Shown in pieces: positions 22,317 through 35,800 of a stretch of DNA of 64,000 bases (the stretch's first letter is position 1; every line of letters begins with the position of its first letter). The translations under genes were made by a program, and so were the position numbers. The notes under the pieces were generated by a model. That model was not told the DNA's origin. It saw nothing but the letters and a program-made list of their open reading frames with translations, and made no database searches. The stretch lies in NCBI GenBank assembly GCA_948567375.1, contig OX419757.1, positions 68,145,836 to 68,209,835 on the forward strand. The letters are read 5' to 3'. The DNA comes from Lunularia cruciata. Taxonomy: Eukaryota; Streptophyta; Marchantiopsida; Lunulariales; Lunulariaceae.

Positions 22317-25300
22317 ACTATGGGATTCATGTATATCAGATTCTTCTGTCGCATTAGCTAATTTGGTGACATCGATTGGGAACAATGAAATTTAACTTCA
22401 GCTCACTTGTAAAGCAATATGGTCTTCTTTCAACGGAGTTATAATATCACGACATTTCGTTTATAATATGTCCTTTTTAAAGTCTGTACTGCTTTCCTGT
22501 GATTTGTTCTATAAACAGTAGAAGCAATTTCACTGCGAGGAATTAGATTTTTTTCTCATAGTATGTATGAATGTGTAATTATAATTATACACACATAAAT
22601 TACGGATAAAATCTGGAATTTCAAGGATTTTTGTTTCTCCACGTAGCAGCAGGAGTTGCACATGGTTTTCCTGAGGTTAGAGCTAGCATTAGCATTTCTC
22701 TTGTTAATGTATATTCAAGGTATGCCTTTACCCATTCCTTCAAATGCAGCCACTTCAACCATGTTCATCTACAAGTACGTGAAAAGAGTGTATTGAGCTG
22801 CACTTTGCCGCGGGCGGCGTTTTGAGCATGCTTCGCAAGGTATTGAGGTACTCTCACAAACTCTTTCTTTGCCCTTGAACGAGTATCAACTCGTTTGGAC
22901 CACTAGTCATGTCTTCTCTTCTTCTCGACAACACCAGAGAACATCAGGCAGTATGGGTATTTTGACGTGAAAATAGGGTGTTGTCAAGCAGTTCAAGAAG
23001 AAATAGAAAGTTGATATTGACGAGGTGTCATATAGTCGTTCCGCATGAAACCTTGGCCTCAGCCATGCTTTTGGGCATCCACAGCTTATCACACAAACTG
23101 GGAGCACTCGATGTGGTAATCACTGCAGCCTTGGAAGCAGGGTACACAAGTTACTGAACATCTTAAGCCACAGTTATGTAACTCCCGAATCTAAGCATTG
23201 CATTTTGATCCTCGTAAGGTTCGAACTGCGTACAGTCACTTGAAATCTACGATCTGGGCTAGACTTACAACGCTCAACCGAGGCAGGAGCAAAAGATGCC
23301 CATGAAGTAGGAATATTGGGTGGGATGGACCAAGTGTTTGAAGTGATGGGAATGACTCACAGCCGAACCTTTCGCATTTGAAAGAGTGGTATGTTGCCCG
23401 GATGTATAAGGCACATGTGATATTTCATTGTCTGATCTCACATTCTTCACCAAAAACAGACAGCTCCGTGAGATGGTTTATATTTCAGAAAAAATGCGAA
23501 CAGACATCGGGCAGCCAGCTCTTACCCGGGAATTCTTTTAATCTCTCGTTTGTGTGCGAAGACGTGGGCCGCAAATGTTGGCAACAGTCAATAATAATAT
23601 GAACCAGCGGCTGTTCTACAGTCGGTGTATAAGCACCGATAGGGAAAAGAATCCTGTTCCACTTAAGGCCGTATTTACAGAAGTTTAGGAACACAAGGAG
23701 TCCCGATGCTTTTGATAAGTAACGAGCTTCTGATGTCAAAACGTATTACTCTTCGTGGTTTTATTGCAGAGGATCTGGATGACTTCTGGGTAATGGACTA
23801 CTGATCCTGACGTTACGAGACCTCTTTTTTGGACTGCCTACACTTCTCGAGGGAAGATTCAAAACTTTTTGATATCCATCGCTACTCCGGACCCCTGGAT
23901 GAAAGCCATCTGCCCAGATGGCAAAATGATCGGTTCAATGACTCTGAATATATTCAAAGGTCACGGAGTGTATAGTTGCAACGTGAAAAAGGCGACCACA
24001 TAGAACACATGGGTGGGAAGAACCACCAAGCTATACAAGAGAGACAAATGAGGTAAAATGGGGCTAGGCCCCAAAAGTATAGATATGAAAAATCTGCACA
24101 TCTGTGCCTAAGTTTTCCAAGCTATGAAAGTATTGGAGGTCTACAAATTATGGGAGCATCTAAAGAAGTATAAACTAGAGTAATTGCTCTCTCATGGATT
24201 ACACCCACCATGCTCTATGTAGAGCAATAGACATATATTATCTAAATTATTTTCTAAAGTATTTAACAAAATATGAGAATGAGAAGATTATCTAAAATAT
24301 GTAATAAAGTATGAGAATGAGAATGATAACTGGGGCATTTAATATGATAATCTCTTGTGCACTCTTGGTCCCAACTTGTCTAACTTAATGTCCATAGCTC
24401 TATATAACTCCAAGGTTAGAGGAACAAAGAGGGAACCTTGTTGCATACCTCTATATTTGGAGATTTTGTATACCTTTGTTCCATAAGAGGATGAGTAATC
24501 ACTCCCTTGAAAACCGCATCACAGGTAGGGTATGTGACCACATCATCCGCCATGATTACATATCATCTCGGTCCAAATATAAATCTGCTCCAAAATGTGT
24601 TGTTTATAAAGAATACAAATGCTCCCTCCAAGCTATCTGCTTTCTCTCGCCATAGCAAACACTATATATCTCATATGGTATCATATATCTCACATGGTAT
24701 CATAGGTAACTATCCTCCAAATATAAATCTGCTCCAACATGTGTTGTTTATAAAGAATACAAATGCTCCCTCCAAGCTATCTGCTTTCTCTCGCCATAGC
24801 AAACACTATATATCTCACATGGTATAATAGGTAACTATCCTCTGCTCTCTATAAAAGCTCTGTAGTGCGAATCACGGTTGTATCTAGTGTAAAACCAAAT
24901 CCTAGAACTACTGTCCTCTGTTCTCTATAAAGGCTCCCGCATATCATATGAACTCGCTGTCGTATCTAGTGTAAAACCACGTCCTAGAACTACATCTAGG
25001 ATTCTTATCGCGATGGAGAAAGTGGCTGGTGCGAACTGGGCGGTTGTATGAACAGGTCGCGGTGGAGGAAGTGGCTGGTGAGAAATGGGATTTTGTATGA
25101 CCAGGCAGTATTGCGGTGAAATAGTTACCGAGTGTTCTTCGCCCGGTATTCTTGGTATTCTTACGTCTTTCCCGTCCTCAGGAAGATATCTCATTTGAGA
25201 CGATAGATGCCAGAGCAATTTGCAGGTCTATGACGAGATGCTGACATTCTCGGGAAATATGCAAGCTGTTGTCTTTGGCAACTTCGCAATGATCTTGTCA

Positions 25301-26940
25301 GTCCGATGCTTTAAATCCAAATGCCGAATTCTCTGGGGCGTTGTCACTTGCACGCAGTAACATCGCCCAACTGCAAGCCACACAACAGGCCTCTCGCCAA
25401 ACAAATAGAAACCTGAAAAGAACTCGGAAATGTCCTGCCGTGGCCACGTGGCAGTTTCTTATCTTATGTACGTAGCTCGTTTTGAGAATGAAACGTCTGA
25501 ATCCGATCGTGCGGTTCTTTTGGAATCTCTGTCTTCACTAGCGTGCTCGGGAAAACTTACCTTCCGTCTCCTGAAAATTCGCTGCGGCGAATTATTTGTG
25601 AGTTGGATCGTCTCGTTGTTACTTGATTTTCGGAGTCTCGGTTCTTCCCCCGTCCTTTCGCAATTGCTTTTCAATCTTTGCCTCTGGCACTGCGCTCAAC
25701 TGACAGTGTCTTTAGGACAGACGATAATTTCATAGCGAGGATCGATGCGAGCTCAGCTCGGAAAGCCACATGGTAACGAGGGAATTTTACTTTTTCCTCC
25801 ATATCGTTTCTGCAAGCTCTTCCATGGAGCGAAATTAATTGTCCGAGAGTCCTGGACCTCCGGTGTCCGGAAGTCTTATTTTACGAGGATTACATTCTTA
25901 AAATTCAACGACCATTTCAATTGCTTGGCCAGGAACCTTGAGACTCCCAACTTTGCAGCTATATACGAGCTCTCAGCTCCAGATTTTCGTGCGGGAGTTT
26001 CTTCAGTCAAGATTATCTTTGAGAAATAGGGAGGGAATTGTGCGCTTGGTTTCGAATGAGAAATACCGTTCCGGATTTGCAGATGGATCGGTGCGGCGTG
26101 GAGAGATGGTATGGCTGGTCTCCTGCAAAACCTTTTATTAGCTCAGTTGGACAGGATTTAAGGTTCGAATTGCAGACTGACGCACAAGCGCATCAGGACC
26201 AAGCATCTATGCACTACGCGTTGTTTACTGACGTGAAGGAAGCTCATATTTCCTCGAGAGGAAGACGATCGAGGTCTGTAGGGTTTAAGGAACCGGAGGC
26301 GCGCACTGTTCCGATCCTCTACCTTTCTATGCCAAGAAATGTTCACCAGTAGTTCTAGAGAATTTCGTTGATAAACTTTCAACGGCATTGCAATGCTACT
26401 GCTAGTTTCAGAAGTCCTTACCTGAAGGAATGGCGGATGCAAGTGACGCTTGATGTTAGACCGGCCAATTTGAGGCTGCGATCATCATCTGGAGAGGTAG
26501 ACTCGGGATAAACTCTTTTAAGATTCAATAGGATAAACGGGATGCCCGCCATTTTTGGTTTGCAGGAAGAGTTAAATTGCGGTTTCCCAGCTCGTGATGA
26601 ATCGGGATTGAACACTCAAATACAGGCACAAGTCAGCATTTCGAGTGATGCTGTGCTTATGGCAGCTAAGGAGGCAATATATCCTATATACTGGATATAG
26701 ACCTATATCTTTCGTTCTCCGGGTTATGTATTTTCCAGACATTTAGCTGTGGCCCCTCATAGGAGCTCAACTAATTTTCTATCGGTGTATAGACGAGTTG
26801 TACCACAACAGAACCATTTCGTGGTCAAGGAGTAGATCCTGCCGATTTGCAGCGAAATCTTTGTACCAGTCTAGCATCTGGGAGAAAGTGAGGTGAAATT
26901 TGAGCGAACAACTTACAGTGCTGCAGGAGACGGTTCGATT
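22317..26940. other. intergenic region between petC and the dynein gene
   Basis: No gene recognised. 24.5-25.0 kb is occupied by direct repeats. The stretch 25.2-26.8 kb is less AT-rich and holds several open frames (for example 25430-25735 and 26038-26352) without family features; it may contain the promoter and 5' untranslated exons of the dynein gene. Confidence 0.5.
24573..24995. repeat. 144-bp and ~76-bp direct repeats
   Basis: CCAAATATAAATCTGCTCCA begins at 24573 and again at 24717, giving a 144-bp duplication; the second copy is slightly shortened. A second unit with CTCTATAAARGCTC and TCTAGTGTAAAACCA follows twice, near 24842-24917 and 24918-24995. Copies differ at few positions, so the duplications are fairly young. 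Confidence 0.85.
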
Positions 26941-26952
26941 CACTAATACAAA

Positions 26953-29867
26953 ATGACGTACATAAAGGGATCGAAAGGTTATCCTTACAAGCGCAGGAGA
27001 GTCCACCCTGCAAATAGACCTGCAAGCCCCCTTGACGATTTACTAGAGATTGCGCTCCCTGATTGTTCATGCCAGACCAGCACGTGTTCCAACATTCAAT
27101 TTAAGTACTGGAAGGAGAATCCTGGTTTTGTACCATCTACCAGACCTGTTGGACGGATTGTTCAGGCACAGCATTCTGTTCGCCTGCCGAGGATTTTTGT
27201 CGTTGGAGCTGACGAAGCAGAGCGTGAGAGAGAAGCACGTGTGCGCAAGAAGAGGCCAGTGGAAAGCCCTCATGAGGATGTTGTTATGGATGAACTAGAA
27301 GTGGAAGAAGAAGAGGAAGAGGAATTAGTACTCACAAGAGATCCAAATACCCAGTACTATTATTATGAGGCCATGCCTGATCCCAACCTGGAGATCGTGT
27401 CAACCGAGCCATTCGTTGTTGCAAAATTCTTTTTCGACCCAGCAGATATGGGAAGTTTTCCTCCAAAAGCTTCTGACTTGATGATGTTTCGCGAGACCAA
27501 AAGGAAGCGATTTGATCAAGCTACGGTCGATGAACTTGAAGACGAGGAGACACCACAACCAGAAAGGGAAAATCCACCTGATTTGACATTACCACCCGAT
27601 GCTGTCCGCCCTGCTCGTCGCTTGCGGTTGAAGTATTTTGATAATCCTACTTTGGAGCTTCGACATCCCTCACTTGACTTGAAAGAGGTGACACCCAAGT
27701 ATGGGCCTGTTGTTCCCCCACCCTTCTCGTTTTGATAAGGTCGTTGCGGAGATGTAGTGTCGATGACGATGATGACGTCTCTTTCTGAGACGACTTAATC
27801 AGTTGTTCGGGGAATCAACAAGAATTAACAATCAGCCTTCAAGTAGGATTTACGATTACCACAGACAAATTTCATTTGGTTCCCATGTTTATGCTTTCCC
27901 GGCGCTGAATATGATGCCAGTCGAAGGAGCTGTAGTCGCAAGCCAAGAACACGATATATCGAACACGCGTTCAGTAATTTTACTTCCTATGACAACGTCT
28001 TCCATTTTGTAGTAAATACGAGATCAAACTGAACCAATGGGCACAGTAACTAGCTGACACGAGATCACTGCTTGGTCTGTCTGAGAAGGCTTTGGCAAAA
28101 GGTAAAGCAGGCCTTCGCGGAAGATCCAGATATTTGTCCATAAAAAACCAGAGGCTCACCTGGAGACCGTGCCTTATCGTGGCGTACGATGAGATAAACG
28201 ACATTTATTTTATCCGATGGTTGGAGAATGAAACCGTGAGCACCAAAGTTAAGGAAGTCACAAGGTAGGTGATGGCTTCAAAAACCATTCGCTGAAGTTT
28301 TGAGCTCAAAAGTACGAAATCTCCAAGCTCGGCAGGATATCAAACTAGTTTGGGATCCCCTCCTGTCTCATAGCTACTGAATGGAGCACCCCTGTTCATG
28401 TTTTGTAAAAGAAGAATGACATGTGAAAATGGGGAGCTGTTGCGGGAGTCTACTTGCTCTTGCTATGTATTTATACAATATGTGTGTGTCCGTGTTCTGT
28501 GTTTATGTCAAATGTCATGATCAGTCCAGTTAGACGCGTGTATTGAACTGGACTGTTTACAACGGCTTCTATATAGTCTGCAGAAGGAGTTGAAACAGAG
28601 TGTTTAGTATTTTCACAGGTTGAATCTTATTTTCGATGACGAGAATGAGGGAAGCTTCATTCTAAGACGACTTCATGCTGAAGACCTACGGGAAACCATT
28701 GAAGCTGAGCTGGTAAGAGTATCAGGCAAATTGGATCCTGATATCCTTTCTTATAATGTTATCTAGTTATCCCTTGAAGGAACTGCAAATTTCGCACAAG
28801 CGCTTGACGCTAATGAAGTAGACCTGATTTTCCACTCTAGGAGTTTGCACGCCCTCCTCAGCTCAGTACCTGGGTAACTGCTGTTGCGCATGATTCACTA
28901 AGCTATTCAAAACGTTTCTGATTTCAGCGATGCTTTTGGGTGATTGAAGAGTTGCCGTTTAATAATTCCGAATTTCTAGATGAGCTGATGATGATGCGAA
29001 TTCTGCGTGTTGCCGGTTGGAACTTATGCTTTTTGTATCTCGACGTCGTACAAGATTGTTTGGAAGAGTGTAGGGTCGACTTTCGTCGTACTGTTAACAA
29101 ATCCATATTAGAGTATGAGTTTGCTACAAACATGGACGTGCGGGAGAGGCTGGTGGCTCTAAATATACTACCAGTTGGTAAAACGCGAGCTCCTTTAGCA
29201 AGGTTAGTTGTCTGCGATGCCTGGAGCAAATTCTCTTTTGTTGTCAGCTGACTTTCCTTAGCATCTTTTGGAGGTCTGCTATCAAGCGGCAAACCTGTGA
29301 ACGACTCTCTTCTCGTGAGATTGCACAGCTATTTATATTCGTGCATTTTGGAGCCCCGTGTACTACATCTGTTGTCGTCATATTTAGATCATCATTTTGA
29401 AACCCACTGAATATGTTATAATGCTCGCTATAATGTCGGTACCATTTTTGCTTGATAAGCTTTAGGCCAAGAGATCATATAGTTGATCCTCTAGATCTCC
29501 TCCTGCAGTCCACCAAAAATCAGTCATTGTTAGTAGCTATCAAAGAGAACTATCTCTGGGTTGTAAACGCCCATGTAAATAAAGAAGCTGAATTGTGCCT
29601 CTTGTTGTGCAGCCAAGGTTGTGTACCGGTGGAATTTGCGCCCCAGAGTGAATGTCGGTTTACAAGAAAGCATATAATCAGGAACCTTTTGATTGCAGAT
29701 AAGGCGTTCATGGTTGCATTGCAACACTATCATTCCCATCTCGATATCGAGCTTTTTACTCTTGTCTGCCCTGTCCTATATGAGCAAAACAAACCCTGGA
29801 AGCTCAAACATTTTCGCCGTATCCAGCAAGCACATGTAGAAGATCAAACTTCGTTCCTCAAATATGA
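26953..29867 (+). other. DNAH1-like: dynein exons 1-5: N-terminal tail
   Basis: Exons: 26953-27687, 28086-28264, 28619-28712, 28928-29202, 29466-29867. Exon 1 encodes a basic start (KGYPYKRRR), an acidic run of about a dozen Glu, and [13 protein letters not shown]. Exons 2-3 join AG|G to give [20 protein letters not shown] and [20 protein letters not shown], the DNAH1-specific module before the tail. The exon 1/2 boundary (donor GAG|GTGACA, acceptor TCTGAG|AAG) is inferred only from phase and length. If exon 1 were not spliced there it would run to a TGA at 27733-27735. Exons 4 and 5 have good splice sites and matching phase but weak resemblance to the family. An extra open stretch at about 28769-28873 could be another exon. 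Confidence 0.6.
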
Positions 29868-32800
29868 GTGAGTGATGTCTTTAGTCTCTAAGTAGTTCTT
29901 ATCTCTTTTGGTAATCATAATCCCAGCCAAGTGTGCTCAGCAAACAAGACCTTGATGGGGGTCCGTTGGCGCAGGCCAATCAGTATTGATATCCAACTTG
30001 ACTCTCATCCAGGCCTTTCTTTCTCTCATGCACACTCATTGAACTGTACGTACCTAGGTGGAGGAGCTGTGCAACTGACTGACTGTATGTGAAGATTAGT
30101 GAGACTTCTGGTGTACGCCTTGGCAATTAGCTCTTGACTTTTCCGTAGTTTAAAATCATGAAGAAATGAATTTCTCAACTTAAATATCTTAGAGTTTATA
30201 TTAAGCAGAAGAAAGTGGCAAGACAGGAGCATAGAGCACATCTCGATGATGATTGTGAAGTTACTAAGTTCTGCAGTTTATTACTTACTTAATTACACTC
30301 GTAGAAACCTCCTATCTGATTCGCTGTTGACTTTCGCAGGTGGCCCTCAAGAATAGTTGGCCTTATAGAAGATCTCGCGCCTGAAGTATCTGAGTTATCT
30401 GAGGTTGCAAAGGACAAAGTCATAAAATTTGCTACTCGCTTATGTTTGACAATGTCAGAACAGCTCCAAGATTTAGTTTTACAGTCTGTTGAAGAATTCA
30501 AAAACTACCTTGAATTTTACCGGACAAAGAGGACAGCAATGCAGGGTGTCGAGTCGTACCTTGCCAAACCTAGAGCAGGGACAGTCATCGGTGATTCGGA
30601 TTCACCTGAGTCGTTCCTGATTCCTTCCTCCACGCTGCGCGTTAGTCAAACAGCTTTACGAGGAGGAGGAGCACAAGGAGGGAGCGAGCAGCACCTGATT
30701 GAGCCTTTATTCAGATTATTTCTGATGGTGGATGACGATCATTTGGTTTTCAAACCATCATTAGAGCTGGTTTTACAAACAATGGTGGAATTGCTTGAGA
30801 ACATAGTTGAATCAGTCCAGGCGGTCGAAGGACTCAAATCTAGATTTCGGAGTCTCTTTGGGAGGACGGAACCAGATATCCTGCCAACGATTGCCCTTGA
30901 TAACGAACGAGTACAAACAGCTCGTTTTACCATCGAGGTTTGGCTCGTGCTTCTCATATCCACTCCGTTCCTGCCTATATACATGTCGACTTCACTAAAT
31001 ATGGCACTAATAATATTCTCGAGCAACTATCTCATCAAGTATATTGGAATACTTTGGAACAGTTTGCAATAGATGACTGGTTGGAGCATCTCGAGTTCGT
31101 GAAGTTTCAATTGGAGGATTTCAGCTGATTGCCAGCTTTTTCCATTGTCATGCAGGAAGTATTAGAACTGAACTTTTTGCTGCCGAGGAAGTTGGAAGAC
31201 ATGTACGAGGTTTTCAAAGACCTTCTGGAATTGAAAGTGGATGAGTATCTTAACAAATTTGAAGGAGCCAATCATACTTTAGAAGACTATGAAGCTGAGG
31301 TCACCCGATTCCTCCAGGTGGTGGTGGTTGCTTTGTTATGGATGCCATTTAAAGAATAGGAATTATTCTACTGACATATTACTCATTGAAGATCTCTGCC
31401 CCAGAATTAATACAGAATGAATTCATCTTCTGAGGAGAGCAAGACCTATGAAGCACCATAATTGCTGATTTCCTGGGCACTGCCAGTTAATTTTGTAACT
31501 GTGGACGGGAGAATTGTTGTTTTGTAGGTTGCTGAGCATGTAAAGCTGAGATCCGACAAAGAAACTTTTGCGAGTATGTTTTTAATCGATTGCAGCAGAA
31601 CTCGTGAAGTGCTTGGTAGGAAAGCCAAAGGCCTCGCATATCAGCTGTGCGCTCAAGTCATGATTGAAACCACCAAAAAGAACGATATCATCCAATGGAA
31701 GTATTCTACCATGGAGGAAAGGGTTCTAAGGTACTCTTGAGAGTCGAGTAGCTTATATTCATTTTCTCATTTCTGCCGCCCTTCACCTGAGAAGTTCCGT
31801 GACAAGAGACGGAACCGAAATGGTCGAGGGAAGGAGTCCTTTAGCCTTTGTCAAGGACGCCGGCTCCCATACATTTATTGTTTCTGTCTTGCAGTCCAAT
31901 CGGTAATGCTGAAGATCTCGATAGCATGGTCAATTACCTTACAGAAATAAAATTCGACATACCGCAGCGCAGGCAAGACGTCCAGCAATCAGTACAGGTT
32001 TGCCCCGTCATGAATCTCCATAACAATAAAAGAGTTGATTGATAGTTTGGTTAGCGAAGGTGAATTCCTTAAAAATCGAGTCCCATATTCACAAGCCGCA
32101 GAGCTTAACCATAGTTTGGGTCTATATTTGGGAGCCTGATTCTTATCGGTCTGCAAAGTGACTTACCAATCTAAGCGCAAGGAAATGTACAGGTATTCTC
32201 GGTTTTAACAGTTGAGTTTCCGGTGAAAGTAGTGTTTAGCCCCGACGAAACATCGTGATTTGCTTACTCTCCAATTTCATGACGCTGGATGCTGGACCAG
32301 GTCTGGGATATGTTTGCAAGAGCAAGCTTTATGGTACCAGAAGCTGACAATGAAACATTTTGGCGAACCATGTCTTGGCCCCAAAGAATGCAACGAGCAG
32401 TGGACGAGACTGAGCAGAATATCCAACGCAAAAAGGTGCAATATTTATTACGATATGAGCCTCCATATAGTTCTCATCGGCCTTCTTGTTTCTGCTCGAT
32501 TTCACAGACAAAGAGAATAGAAGCACATCCCTTAATCGAGAACTACAACCTTCTTCTATCCCTTTTTTGATCCCTGAGCAAGAAACCTTAGAACAGAGTT
32601 ACCATTTTTGAGACGTTAAAGGGGGAACTTATTTCTGCGTTCCCCAGTGAATAGTTCAAACGCGCTTTAGTACAGTGGTTAGGCGTATATGCTTTTGGCA
32701 ATTCCTACATGCTTAGATCAGCATGTCCTCGGTTTGCATCGATTCTTGCAGGCATCGACGTCATTAGATCTGCATCGGTTCGGTCCTAAGTGGGTGTAGA

Positions 32801-35800
32801 TTCTCCGTTCGCAGAACGGCTTCTACTCCCTTTACTCCTATCTTACTCCCACAAGGGTAAGAGTGTTCTAACAAATGGGTTCCATATTCGTATACTCAAT
32901 ATATCATTCCTACTTGAAACCGAATAACAAGGTACAAGCTGTCTTCTTGAGGTATTTTTTGCGTATTTCAGATGATCTACTCGGCAGAACACACTTTGAA
33001 CTCGAAACAGCTGATGATAGACATCAAAGCACTGGCTGAGGTGATCAAAGAGTTCATGCTGTTGGGACAAATCGAGGCTTGGGAGGAGAGGATCATCTAC
33101 TGTACAGAGATAGAGGATAAGCTCAAATGCTATCTTGACTTGTCTACTTTATACAACACTCGAGAGGAGGTATCTCCCTTCTAACCGTGCCCAGAAGTTA
33201 TAGAAGCGAGCCAATCTCTGTGTGAATTTTACATTCACTTCATGAGACACAATAAGTATCGTCTACTGTCCAGAGATAGAGGATAAGCACAAACGTTGTT
33301 TTGACTGGTCTACTTCATACATCACTGGCGAGGAGGCATCTCCCTTCTAACATTATTCAGAGGTCATAGAAGCGGGTCAATCTCTGGGTGAATTTTATAG
33401 TCGTTCCATGAGGTACAGTAAGACGTAAAATTGGATGCAGGAAAGATCACCTCAGTTCCCAGCAACAAGTAGTCTTGCGCTTCCCAGCTCCATGCTGAAT
33501 AGTAATTTATCTTCTAACACCACCTGTATTGCTCTGTATGATGGTCAATGTGTGTTTGACCATATGGCGTTGTCTGCAGATTTTGAGTTTGTTTGTCACA
33601 GAATATGTTCTGATAGAACAACTGGAGAAGACTTTTGAGCTTCATGGAATGCTCTGGCATACTTGTCATGATTTCCTCCGATCGTGGCCAGGTTGGATGG
33701 ATGGCCCATTCCAAGATATAAATGGTGAGGAGATGGTTCAAAACATGGATAAATGGTATCGGGCTTCAGCAAAGTGCGCAAAGATGATGACAAATGTTGA
33801 GACCAAAATAGTCGCTGAAGAACTCAAGAGAAGAATTGAAGAATTTCAGGTACTCTTTTTGACTGTCCTACTCCATTCACTTCCCTCCAATATTTAATCA
33901 TCCTTCCATCACAGTTCTGACGTTAATAACACATTTATGTTATTTATATTTCTACTTGCAGGTGAATGTACCTTTTGTAGCTGCTCTGCGGGCCCCTGGT
34001 ATGCGGGATCGCCACTGGAAGAAACTGTGTGAGATGCTGGGCTTTGAAGTATCTCTGAGCTTCACGACTCGTAAACTTATCTCTTTGAGAATGCCACAAT
34101 TTTCTCCACAGTGTGAGGAGGTGAGCAACTGCATGCTTGATTATTGTGGTGCTTAGTAGACCCTGTAGAACTAGATTAGTAGCAAGGTCCTGTGTAATCA
34201 TAGACCTTACTTTGCTTGATTGACAGGTTAGCGAGATTGCAACAAAGGAATACGGTCTTGAACGCTCTCTCGACAGAATGCAAGGAGAGTGGATGGGAAT
34301 CAATTTCGACTTCAAAGCATGGCATAGCACAGGAACAAGTATACTTTGCAATATAGATGACCTTCAGACTCAGTTGGATGACCAGCTTCTAAAGACGCAA
34401 TCTATGCAAGCATCCCCGTATGTTGCACCGTTTGAAGATCGTGTGAAGATTTGGCTCGGAAAGTTAACTCTTATGAAGAAGGTACATTCCAGTACATAGA
34501 TTTAGAGACTCGTTTCCGCTTGTCTCACATCTGCCATATTTTTGCCATTTCCGTCCGAACATCTGCCACTTTTTTGCTTCCAATTCATCTTACAATGGCA
34601 TCATTTGCTGAGGCTCATTGTGGAATTCTGCTTTGCAGATCATTGACGAGTGGTTGAAGTGTCAGATGCAATGGACGTATCTCGAGCCCATCTTTACCTC
34701 TGAAGATATCATGCAGCAAATGCCGACTGAAGGGCGTAGGTTTATGCAAGTTGATAGAGTGTGGCGAAGCATCATGAAGAAGTTAGCGATGAATCCAGAT
34801 GCCATGTCAGTAGGCAATGACGAGGAGATATACCAGGATCTGTCACAGAATAACAAGGATCTAGATGTGATTCAGGCTGGTCTGAATGACTACCTTGAGA
34901 CCAAACGGCTTGCATTTCCCAGGTGGATTATCAAACGTTAGACACAATATACATCTTATGCGACTACGTGCCATATTATATCTCTAAATTTAGGGCCAAT
35001 TATAGCCATATATCCAAACCGGTCCTCTTTGCTGTTCTTTTGGTCGACTTTGACTCCACATTAGTTGAGGTACAAGAAGATATAGTGGAATTTAGAATTC
35101 GATACTGATTGCCTTGGCGCTGCGTCTTTCAGGTTCTATTTTCTGTCAAATGACGAACTACTAGAGATACTGGCGGAGACGAAAGATCCGTTAAGGGTGC
35201 AGCCCTTCTTGAAGAAAATCTTTGAGGGTATACACCTCATAGAATTCACACCACATCTTTTCATAGTTGCAATGGTGAGCGAGGAAGGAGAACGGGTGGA
35301 GTTTGACATGATTGTTAATCCCAAGGCTGCTCAAGGAGCTGTGGAGAAGTGGTTTACGCAGGCATGATCTCAACCAGCTCATGGTGACTGAACGTCGCAA
35401 GCGTCCAGTTCATCTATAACAATCATTAAGTCTCAAATATTTTGTTACCTGATTAGTATACCCAACAGATAGATGACAATGCCCATAAATTATGTCATAA
35501 CTTGCCACTCAATCCACGTTACAGTGAGCTTCCTTCTTAGCGTAACCAGAAATGGAATCCTGAAATACTGTGTTTGTCGTCCTACGTTATGATACTTTAA
35601 TGCATATCATCCACAACAGGAGAGCTTGCTTACCACTAGGTATGAATGTTTATAAGGAATTTTCTGTTTATACCTCGTCATCTTGTCCAGTCTGAATTGG
35701 GTATTCAACCGTGTCCTAACGAACGAGTTCCATATTCACACACGCAATATATTACCAATATATTGCCTTGTATGTACACATACGCGTAGGGTTTGCAAGG

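Noticed and set aside
25430-26352. Possible small genes upstream of the dynein gene
   Set aside because: Frames overlap on both strands, none shows a domain, and no splice chain could be built; they may be untranslated leader or promoter.
27803-28012. Open frame following exon 1 of the dynein gene
   Set aside because: It lies in the predicted intron 1, has no acceptor in phase and no resemblance to dynein tails.
29452-29871. A separate 139-codon gene overlapping dynein exon 5
   Set aside because: Its limits match an acceptor (CTTTAG at 29465) and donor (GTGAGT at 29868) in the right phases, so it is better read as an exon.
31099-31155. Nonsense mutation (TGA at 31126) in the dynein gene
   Set aside because: A short intron with a pyrimidine-rich GCAG acceptor removes it without frame change; I keep it only as a caveat.
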